A DNA stretch of 64,000 nt from Zygaena filipendulae. Taxonomy: Eukaryota; Arthropoda; Insecta; Lepidoptera; Zygaenidae. Positions 48,601 through 56,700 of this stretch are shown piece after piece. The first letter of the stretch is position 1. The number at the start of each line of letters is the position of its first letter. The notes beneath the pieces are model-generated. The model saw nothing but the letters and a program-made list of their open reading frames with translations. It had not been told where the DNA came from and did no database searches. The DNA lies in the NCBI GenBank assembly GCA_907165275.2, contig OU015673.1, forward strand, positions 4,169,001 to 4,233,000, in the 5' to 3' direction. Position numbers and translations under genes: made by a program.

Positions 48601-49193
48601 TGTTGCTTTTTCTTAGAAGCAAAAATTGTAATATGTCATGTTACAAAAAGAATCCAGCTTACAAAAGTTCAACAATTTCTTTGCATCACCCATAAGACTT
48701 CACATACTAGCAAACATATCTGTTTCAAGTGCTACAGATGTAGACTCTTCTTAGAATATCCACTATGTGACCACTACACTACCTCCAGAAAATCCTTAAA
48801 GGAAACTCATTCATCTCTCCCCAATGTTTAAACCAATTTTGCGTATATTTTAATCACTCTATATTACCTCTTTATTCCTGTTTCGTAGTTCATGTAATGT
48901 GAAGTCTGCTCGCCGACATTTCCCTCTGAATAGTATAAATTTTTTAACGTAAGCTACACATTCCACACACAAGTAGTTTGGCAAGCCATCGCCCTGACGT
49001 CTCTATAATATTAAAACCAAACCTTACTTGATGTTAATGAGAAAACAAGTTATTCCATCAGAATAAAGTGTTTTTTAATATAAAATACCTTCAAACCAGC
49101 CACCAAGTTAAAGTCCTGTCTCAATTGATCATTAATGTTATATAGCTTAACATCAGTGCTTAGACAAACTGTACACGCTTTTAAATCCCACAT
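39610..49193 (-). CDS. ZAD-type C2H2 zinc-finger protein with about 13 fingers and AT-hook region
   Basis: Thirteen minus-strand exons: 49193-49089, 49002-48868, 48439-47852, 47249-47116, 47039-46709, 45914-45781, 45685-45611, 44869-44740, 43647-43514, 42734-42416 (or one 148-nt copy), 41432-41319, 40434-40321 and 39897-39610. They join in frame to 809 aa with one copy of the repeated exon or 866 aa with both. Exons 1-2 encode a ZAD: CTVC near the start, then LCVEC and a FRGKC stretch, a zinc-binding dimerisation domain common in insect transcription factors. An acidic linker (DGDDDDRDE) precedes C2H2 fingers such as [69 protein letters not shown] and [10 protein letters not shown]. The finger in exon 9 has a long U1-like spacing. 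A basic [10 protein letters not shown]-hook lies in exon 10, and a Pro/Ala-rich tail follows the last finger. Several introns interrupt fingers. The acceptor of exon 2 could also be at 48993. Confidence 0.9.
40003..40040. other. Perfect 13-bp inverted repeat in a ZAD-ZnF intron
   Basis: CGTATTGATGCTG at 40003-40015 and CAGCATCAATACG at 40028-40040, 12 bp apart. It lies in intron 12. It could be a hairpin in the pre-mRNA or a trace of a small inverted-repeat element. Confidence 0.6.
40485..40605. repeat. Family G-related inverted repeat
   Basis: ATAGCCATGTTGACTA and the block CGTCATGTCACGTG / CACGTGACATGACG form an inverted pair, followed by ATGTTCCTCAGTTTTCTA as in the 44571 copy. Intron 11 of the ZAD-ZnF gene. 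Confidence 0.55.
40611..40790. repeat. CTAG-ended repeat
   Basis: ACTAGCTGTGCCCCGCGGTA through GTACCCCTGACAACGTGCAT to TTTATAATATTGGTAGGAT. Intron 11 of the ZAD-ZnF gene. Confidence 0.65.
41177..41264. repeat. Short palindromic repeat H, intron copy
   Basis: CCCGGTGCTTGGGTTTAAAC to GGGTTTAAGCCCAAGCCCCG with GCCTAGGC at the centre. It lies 55 bp from the edge of exon 11 of the ZAD-ZnF gene. Confidence 0.6.
41768..41985. repeat. Element F, right-hand part only
   Basis: From GGTAATGTTTCCTAAAAAAA to GCAAGTACCCTATTAT, roughly 90% or more like 62714-62931 by eye. In intron 10 of the ZAD-ZnF gene. Confidence 0.7.
42358..42752 (-). repeat. 171-bp tandem duplication covering the AT-hook exon of the ZAD-ZnF gene
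   Basis: A 171-bp unit is repeated 2.3 times with only scattered single-base differences, most visible just after the putative 3' splice site. Each full unit holds a 148-nt exon (42734-42587 and 42563-42416) that encodes a basic segment with the AT-hook core RGRP and the first cysteine of a finger. Only 23 nt lie between the two exon copies, too short for an intron, but 171 is a multiple of three and the gap is open in the coding frame. The simplest reading is one fused 319-nt exon with two AT-hooks. Near-identity points to a recent event or an assembly artefact. Confidence 0.85.
42759..42947. repeat. CTAG-ended repeat
   Basis: ACTAGCTGTTCCCCGCGGTT to TATTTATAATAGTAAAG, starting just outside the 171-bp duplication and about 25 bp upstream of the AT-hook exon acceptor. 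Confidence 0.65.
44252..44512 (+). mobile_element. tRNA-derived SINE
   Basis: The 5' part has RNA polymerase III promoter boxes: TGGCGCAGTAGG (A box-like) and GGTTCCGGGTTCGATTC (B box). A longer unrelated body ends near GTGGCTTAGTGTGGGATCAAG. A second, broken copy has its head at 6755-6830 and body remains at about 7200-7240, separated by other repeats. It is not a functional tRNA. Confidence 0.65.
44571..44684. mobile_element. MITE, family G (CTTAGCCAAGTTGAC ends)
   Basis: GCCCTCTTAGCCAAGTTGAC on the left is mirrored by GTCAACATGGCTAAGGGGGC on the right. The inner GTGACACGACAATACGTTCC block is shared with 40491-40605. Ends 56 bp from the edge of exon 8 of the ZAD-ZnF gene. Confidence 0.7.
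46230..46312. repeat. Short palindromic repeat H, degraded copy
   Basis: CCCGGTGCTTGGGTTTAGCC to GGGTTTAAACCCAAACACAG. Intron 5 of the ZAD-ZnF gene. Confidence 0.5.
47384..47655 (+). mobile_element. Family B MITE copy, ends degraded
   Basis: Shares AAAATCAAAATTCTA, CATATTTTTTGCTTTTTC, AAGCGCATTAAAGTTTAGG-like and GTCCAATATTTTTTATTAAT blocks with 10546-10875. In intron 3 of the ZAD-ZnF gene. Confidence 0.6.
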
Positions 49194-49359
49194 TTTAAGA
49201 TATTTGTTACTACATAGTCATTCAACAATAAGCATAAAAAGTTGGATGATGAATATTTCAGATTCAGAAATTGGTTGGTTATTGGACACAAAAATTTCTG
49301 TGACAGAGTAGACAATTAGTTTGTGTGACAGAGCCACAATTCACAAACATACCTTCTCA

Positions 49360-49500
49360 TACGGGATTTACACTCGCGTACGCGCGACGAGGCGAGTCAC
49401 GCGGCGAGCCCCGAGCGACTGTTTACACTCGCGCTTCGTCGCTCGCCGCGTGGCGCGCCTCGTCGCTCGTGCCGCTCGCGTCCCGTCTGCGCAGAAAACA
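49360..49500. repeat. Fold-back repeat with ATACGGGATTTACACTCGCG end, left
   Basis: GC-rich, with TTTACACTCGCG twice and several CGAGGCG/CGTCGCTCG inverted blocks. About 170 bp upstream of the ZAD-ZnF start codon. The same end is inverted at 53468-53488. Confidence 0.65.
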
Positions 49501-49586
49501 GTCGATGACACCCGGCGCAGGAGAAGATGATATTAACAATTTTATTTATTTTATTTTTTAAATTATTTATTTTATTTATTTATTTT

Positions 49587-49681
49587 ACTAGCTATTACAT
49601 TCTAGAATTTCTCCGCGGTGTCATCCGCGTTAATTTCAAAGATCCTGCGGTAATTCCGGGATAAAAAGTACCCTTATTCTG
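49587..49681. repeat. CTAG-ended repeat, partial, beside the ISL2EU element
   Basis: CTAGCTATTACATTC, then CTCCGCGGTGTCATCCGCGT to GGGATAAAAAGTACCC, where homology stops close to the left end of the transposon. Other partial copies of this family lie at 105-290, 1715-1875, 28256-28470, 45440-45590 and 52985-53085. Confidence 0.55.
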
Positions 49682-49803
49682 AATGGGGAGCCACACTCAA
49701 AGGTAATCGTAGGTGGCGCTGCGATCAACTGTACCTTGTTTACTTTCCGTGACAGGACTGTGGTTGCTGTTTTTTGTGATTTAAAAGTGATAATGCGATT
49801 ATA

Positions 49804-51538
49804 ATGTACTCATTTATGACGATTCCTCAACTTAAAGTTGAGCTTCGAAAAAGAAGCGCATCAACTACTGGCAAAAAGGCCCAATTGATTGAAAGGTAAA
49901 CACATAAAATATTTAAGGTTATGATTTGATTCAGAGCTTTTTTTTGTTTTCTTGAAGTACTTAGGTAACTTTTCTGTTCTTTTTTTGTAGATTGGAATCG
50001 TACGATCGGAACCAGAACTTTGGTGCTGACTGCGACATCCCAGAAGACACTGAATACCAGTGTCCACCTTCTAATACATTCAAAGATGTAAATGCTGATT
50101 CTCCTCTGCCTCTCCTCAGCAGAGAGGCTATACAGGATTATTTTAATAAGTATGAACATTTATTATATTATTCATAAGTAAGAAACTTAGATACAGAGAT
50201 TAGTAGGTAAAGTAAAAGTAATGTTCAAGGATATTTTAATTAAATACTCAATAATTAATTTTGTTATTGCTTTACAGGTATGGTACCCAGCCTAAAGGGC
50301 AGGTTCTGTACGAATCTCGCCATCTTGTAACTGCCCGCTTTTCCTCGGAGGGCACTTACACCTACTTGCGAGGACAGTGCAAAGCCAGTATGAAGAAAGT
50401 TGCATATGTAGTGGATATAAAGTTAACTCAAGATGGTTTCATTGAAGAATGCCATTGTGATTGTGCTGCAGGAAGTGGCACTCAAGCATGTTGTAAACAT
50501 GTGTCTGTATTGTTGTGTGGTATACATGAAATGGTTCATAAAAAATCGATCAAATTGCATCAGTCATGTACTCAGAAGCTGATGACTTTTAATAGACCAA
50601 GCAAGGTGTTTTATAACTCTCCCATAGTGGCACAAAATTTGCCAACCAAGAGGTTAAAATCTTGTAATTATAACCCATTAAATGAAAATGATATCATTGA
50701 AAATTATGGTGACTATGTGCGCAATTTGGTCATAGGATATGGTGAAAGCTCAATGCCTCTGTTGCAGACAGTGGAACCTGCAAATCCACATGGGATTGAA
50801 TGGGATCACTACCGTTATTTAGAAAAAACTCCACAGGATATTTTATTAGAAAAATTATTATTAAAAAATGTAACCTCTGTACAAACCCAGGAGGTAGAAA
50901 AAAATACAACAGCTCAAAGTGACTGTCCACAGTGGCATGAAATGAGATCATGCAGGGTCACTGCTAGCATGTTTTATGTAGTGTGTCACTGTAAAAGTTT
51001 TAACAGTTTATTAGAAATAATTTTAGCACCCAAACCTGTACATACTAGAGCAGTAGTCCATGGAATAATCAATGAACCAATTGCTATTGACAAATATGAG
51101 GAAGAGTTTGGATTAAACATAGAAAAATGTGGATTATTTATCTCTTGTGAATATCCCTTTCTTGCAGCTTCTCCAGATGGTTTATTGGGGGCAGATACCG
51201 TTATTGAGATCAAGTGCCCCTATGCTGCTAGGAACTGTTTAGTATCAGATATAAGTGTGCCATATTTAGAAAAGCATAATGGAGTGTTTTTGTTAAAAAA
51301 GACACATCCATATTATGCTCAAGTTCAAGGGCAACTATTTTGTACAGGAAGGCAATTTTGTAATTTTATTGTGTACACATTTGAAGACATGAAAGTAATA
51401 TTCATTAGTAGAGATGAATCTTATATTAATGAAATGTTAACTAATTTAATAAATTTTTATGTACACTATTTAGAACCTGCAATTCTAAATAAATACATAT
51501 ACAAGGATTATTTACAAGTAATAAAAAAACAGACATAA
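49804..51538 (+). CDS. SAP - SWIM zinc finger - YqaJ-like nuclease of an ISL2EU-type transposon
   Basis: Three exons (49804-49895, 49991-50149, 50278-51538) join to 503 aa. The N-terminus (residues about 5-31, IPQLKVELRKRS then KAQLIERL) is a SAP-type DNA-binding motif. A SWIM finger of form CxC-x9-CxH follows (CDC at about 144-146, CKH at about 156-158). The C-terminal half is a YqaJ/lambda-exonuclease-like domain: WHEMRSCRVTAS near 302, a conserved E in INEPIAIDKYEE, SPDGLLG near 381, the catalytic-type E-x-K in VIEIKCP near 394, and YYAQVQGQL near 430. These PD-(D/E)xK residues all look intact. An upstream in-frame alternative start is the Met at 49816. The role in transposition is not established; a recombination or end-processing function is inferred from the fold. 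Base composition is AT-rich, unlike the host exons nearby. Confidence 0.85.
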
Positions 51539-51551
51539 GTATTTAAATGTT

Positions 51552-52491
51552 TTATTTAACATTCTTCATAATTCCTTCTCGAAAATTACAACACATAAAA
51601 CATATGAAAAAGATTTTACTTGCTATTGGAATGTAGCTATGGTCAAGATCATTCTTTAATATTTTGTATGTTTTTGTCAGACCTATTATCCTTTCAATAT
51701 GAACTCTTTTATTTGCAAGCTCTCTATCTTTTATTACGGTCAGACCTGGCAACTGAGATTTACCTTTTAAAAATGCTGGTATCTTTGGTGTACCATTAGA
51801 CTAAGAGTTGAATACACTAAATAGAATTTCTTGTATGACTCAAACCCTGTATAAAACTTTATGGCTGCATCATTATCTTTATATCTATTGATAGACCCAT
51901 ACATGTGTTCGTGATCAACTTGAGTACTTTTAGAAAAATATTCAAGTGCAGTATTTGGAGGTGCTGCAACACTGGCATTTTCTACTACTATTTCTTCACA
52001 ACCGATTTCCTGTGTAAGGTCTTCTTTGTTATTAATTACAGTAAAACTAGTTGACGGTTGTGGATCAAATTCACATGTTTCTTGAAAGAGCTTCTTCTGA
52101 CTACGTCTTTCAAGACGATGCTGTCGCTCTAAAGCGGCTGGATTTTCTGGTTTAAGTTTAGTAAAGCAGAAAACAGATGGTACTGCAGTCTTTTTAAGAA
52201 ATTTGGCAAGTGGATCATAACCTGAAATGATAGAGAAATCATGATTAGTTACTTCATAAGAAGTTAGGTGAGTTAGGCAAAAGTACGTAAAAACACTGAT
52301 GGCTCACCTGTATATTTGCTTCTTCCAAAATAATCTTCTTCTGTAAAATGCGCTGCACATAATCGTGCAGTACTACTCGCCTTAAAGTTTTTGATGCGTA
52401 AGGCCACTTCCCACTTCCTCTTACGCTTACTATCCTTCGGAAATAAATGGACTCCCCTATTTTTACAATTTAATGCACTACATTGAGGCAT
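51552..52491 (-). pseudogene. THAP-domain transposase with deleted DDE core (ISL2EU-type)
   Basis: Exon 1 (52491-52308) encodes a THAP zinc finger: MPQCSALNC at the start, HLFPKD, W in KRKWEVAL, then LCAAHFTEEDY, i.e. C2CH spacing. Exon 2 starts at 52221 and reads through a linker to a YKKFYLVYSTL segment, where homologous transposases enter the catalytic region. At about 51797-51801 the frame breaks. In another frame the sequence resumes with the transposase C-terminus (NGTPKIPAFLKGKSQL, then RELANKRVHIERIIGL), ending at 51552. The piece between, which should hold most of the DDE catalytic residues, is missing. The protein is therefore not a working transposase, although the THAP domain could still bind DNA. 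Confidence 0.8.
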
Positions 52492-53287
52492 TTTTACACA
52501 AATTATTACGACAAACTTTAAATAAAAAAATAACTTAACAAATATCTATACAATTTGACAGTTGTTATGTCAAAACACGGTACAGTCGATCATACGCCCT
52601 CTTTCGTGATAAAAAGTTAGTTTTCCTCCCCATTGCTTCTACTTGAAGCAAGATCAAATTATTAGCCTATTATTAGCCTTAAATAAATTATATGTGCCTT
52701 AAATACATGCATTTAATTTTCGACGTTTACAAAATAATGGTTAACGACATATCTTGATTATTTCAGGAATAAATGAAATTTTAACCATCGAGAACCACAT
52801 AAAGGCACAGGACAGTTCAAATTTCAAAAAGCTTTTGTTAGCAATACATAGATGGCGCAATATTAATACAATAATTATTAGCCAAGCTTGGCAAAAAATC
52901 CTATAGAGCAGATAGCAGACAGTAGATATATAATATGATAATAGGCATCTATAGCTATTATTTTTTTTAGATATTTTTATAGCTGTATTATTGTAAAGTT
53001 TCATTAAAATCCATTCAGTAGTTTTTGCGCGAAAACGTAACAAACATCCATACAATCCAAACAAACTTTATAATATAAAGATTTTTAGAATAATAAGTAA
53101 GGATTTCTTTAATTAAATTTAATCGAGTAGTAGTAGAAGCTCAGTAAGCAAAGTCGTCTTGTTGCCGCAAACACTTCGACGTCCTCCCTTGTTGCTACCT
53201 CAAAGACAACTGAACGCAGGCCGCAGCTCTTTTGTCTCTTTCTTTTTCATCGATCGCGCGGTCGCACGCACGAGCGACGGGACGAGG

Positions 53288-53488
53288 CAGCGTTTACACT
53301 CGCACCTCGTACCTTTAGACATAAGTCTAGTTAATTTGTGCCTCGTACCCCACCACGAAACGAAGCACAAGACGAGGAACGAGGCGCGAATGTAAACGCC
53401 GATAAAATAGCGTTTACACTCGCGCCTCGTACCTGGCCACAAGACGAAGCACGAGGCGAGGAACGAGGCGCGAGTGTAAATCCCGTAT
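53288..53488. repeat. Two adjacent fold-back repeats of the same family, right
   Basis: GCGTTTACACTCGCACCTCG ... CGAGGCGCGAATGTAAACGC (53290-53400) and GCGTTTACACTCGCGCCTCG ... CGAGGCGCGAGTGTAAATCC (53409-53484). Each can form a long hairpin. They end about 240 bp upstream of the Mlh1 start codon. Confidence 0.7.
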
Positions 53489-53726
53489 CAAATAAACACG
53501 CAGTGAATAAATAGTCAGACTCCAACGTATTCTATCAACTACGTGACATTGGCGGAGTCGCTGTGGCAACACATAGTGCCCGAAGCCATAAACCAAAGAA
53601 GAAGAAGAAAACTGATTATTATTATTTTCTTTTCTTTGCAATTAATTAATTTACTGTTTTTAATAATTATAGTTTCTAAAGAATGAACAGTATCATTATT
53701 CATCTGTGAAAGATGAAAAAAACACT

Positions 53727-56700
53727 ATGGGGGAGCCCGGAGTGATAAAGAAATTAAGTGAAGAAGTCGTAAATCGTATTGCAGCAGGAGAAATTGTGCA
53801 AAGACCAGCAAACGCGTTAAAGGAATTAATTGAAAACAGGTAGATTGTTTTGTTAAAAAAACCCCTGATCATTTTCCTCGAAGCAGTGCAACTTTTAAAG
53901 TAGGTACATTAGTTGTTCTCTCACGGTTCAGCTGCTTGAACTTCGGTGTTACTGCACGAAGTTTTCATTCCGGGATCCAAAATAAACTGTTTCTTTAGTG
54001 TAGCTTCCTATTAGCAAGAGAATTTCTAGAATTTATTCAGTAGATCCAGAGATTACCAACAATATCCAAACTTACAAACTTATCCTCTTTATAATATATA
54101 TACCTATGTCTGTATAATTTGTAGGTAGTAGTAGTAGTAGTCTGTATAACCTTAACTGATAATAATATACAATATAGGAAACTTTTGTTTTTTGCCTTAC
54201 AATATAGAGCAAAATAATTTTATACATAATTCAAGTTAAACTGCCTGTTATTTCTTTCAGTTTAGATGCAGGTGCCACTAATATAATAATAACTGTTAAA
54301 GCAGGAGGTCTGAAATTTTTACAGGTAAATTTTATTATCATTTATTGAAACTGGATACACACAAAAAACACATGTATACAACAACTGTATCAACAAGTAT
54401 TGTGGGTTCCCAACCACTACCCAACAATGTAACTATGTCTATCATGTTGTAACCGATTGATGTGTTCACTTGAGTTTTCACTCAAGTGAACACATCACCT
54501 AGGCAATAATCATACTAATTCTAAAAATGCAAAAGTAAATGGTTTGTTACTCCTTAACGCTGGACAGATTTGGATGAATTTTAGAATTAATATTGTTTGT
54601 AAATGCCTTGAATGAATATATTTTAAGGCATCTTATATCCTGGACTATACTACTGAATCCTGAAACTATCTTGGGCAAAAGCCAAAAGAAATCTCTATGA
54701 TACATGACGTTTAAATAAATCATTGATAATCCACAAATTAATTTTCAGATTCAAGACAATGGAACAGGCATTCGTAGTGACAACTTGGATATTGTGTGTG
54801 AAAGATTCACAACATCTAAACTACAAGAGTATGAGGATCTGCGTCAGATCAGCACATATGGCTTCAGAGGAGAGGCACTAGCAAGCATCAGCCATATTGC
54901 ACATCTTACTATACTCACTAAAACTGCTGCTGATAAATGTGCTTATAAGTAAGAGGTTTTTTATTAATACCAGATTATCCGCTGATCTTCTATGATAAAA
55001 CTGTTCTAAGTGTTAAATGTTAATATAATTTAGAACATAATTTATAGCTGTCTGATGTTTTCAGCCCTATAAATTTCGGTATTCCTTCAGGAATTCTTTA
55101 TTCTGTTTATTCTGTGATAAAAGTAATCTATATCACTCTGGAATATTGTGTCAATGAAACAATTTCTCAACTATGTTTTATATACTATTTATATTTAAAT
55201 TATAATATAGTGCAGCAACTATATAACTGAATTGATTTAATTTTATTACTTAAAAAGTTCAATTTTTAAATTTTGTACCACAGGGCGTCATACGAAAATG
55301 GAAAACTCAAGGGGCCTATCAAAGCGTGCGCAGGAAACACAGGCACCCAGATCACGGTGGAAGACCTGTTCTACAACGTGATTGCGCGCAAAAAAGCCTT
55401 GCGTAGTGCCACCGAGGAGTACTCGCATATCATGGAGGTGGTTGGAGGGTACGCCATACACAACAGCCACGTAGGATTCACACTCAAGAAGTTTGGTGAG
55501 AACATTGACTTGAAAACACCGATGAAAAGTTCTGTCGTCGAGAACGTTAGAATTGTAAGTTGTGCTTCACTTTGTATACGCATATTGAACATGGACGACC
55601 GACCGGACAAATAGGCTAATAATAATTTACAAAATTTTAGTTCTTAGTCTGTCATGTAGATGAATAAAAAAATATTGGACAAGTATTTTTAAACGACTTC
55701 CCAAACAGGAGGAGGTTCTCAATTCGACGCGTATGTTTTTTTTTAATATATTTTTTAAGTAATCATAAAAAATAATGTCGATACATTAACTCGAAATGTC
55801 GCGTGAAGTCACGCCTTTGTACACTTTATACGTAGTTATGACGTCACGAGCTTCTCCTGAACTTGAATGCGGTTAAGTACTAACTGTTCCGCGCGGTTTC
55901 ACTCGCGATAGATTCGGAGTTCCATACAAACTTTGCAAGCCCTTTTCACTCCCTCAGGGTTTGAATTTTCAAAAATCTTTTCTTAAGGAATATTTGTGCA
56001 AAATCCCATTATTCTAGACCCAGCTGTTTCAGCTGTGTGTTGATCGATCAGTCAGTCAGTTTCTGCCTTAACATATAATACAGATTTTTTGATTACCTGC
56101 TTATTATTTTTTTTATTATTAACGGAATGAATAAAATTTTGGTTAAAATACCGCGGACACGTGCGTAGTTGCGTACCTAATAATACGATTTGCCGTCCTA
56201 TATTATACTCAGATTAGTTTTTTTTTTTGTTAGTCAAATCGATAGTCATGCCAGCGTCTGGTGTTTTAGTACGGATACCTACGAATGGACGCACACACAA
56301 TTGTAGATCCACGGCAACTCGATAGCGCGCGAGCTGACGGAGCTGCGGCTGGACGAGGGCGCGCTGGGGCTGCGGCTGCGCGGGCGCAGCACCAACGTGA
56401 ACTACTCGCAGCGGCGCGGCGCCACGCTGCTGTTCATCAACCACCGGCTGGTGGACTCGCCGGGTGCGTACCTACACAGTACACGCTAACCGTCAACAAT
56501 CTTTTTATTGCACAAAATGGTAGGTACACATGGCAAACGCAGTAAATTAACTTTTATTGCTATTACAATATGGTTCAATTTACTTTACTAGCTGTCGTCC
56601 GCGGTTTCACTCGCGGTAATTTCGAAGTAACCGTGGGAATTTCGGGATTAATAGTACCCTATGTCCTTCTCTGTACCCCTATCAACGTGCATGCAAAATT

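Larger units (their letters stand above)
49712..52602. mobile_element. IS4EU/ISL2EU-like DNA transposon with nuclease and broken THAP transposase
   Basis: The segment holds two convergent genes, one for a SAP-SWIM-YqaJ protein and one for a THAP transposase, with 13 bp between their stop codons. Imperfect terminal inverted repeats sit at 49712-49742 and 52571-52602. Both contain ACTGTACC followed by a TGTTT-type tail and preceded by GGCG and ATC. A THAP-type transposase paired with a YqaJ-type nuclease is the known coding pattern of the IS4EU/ISL2EU superfamily. The left side lies next to a copy of the CTAG-ended repeat (49587-49680). Exact ends and target duplication could not be fixed. Confidence 0.75.

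Noticed and set aside
53712..53726. Upstream ATG of Mlh1
   Set aside because: It is out of frame with the conserved protein and reaches a stop after ten codons; ATG 53727 leads straight into the conserved N-terminus.
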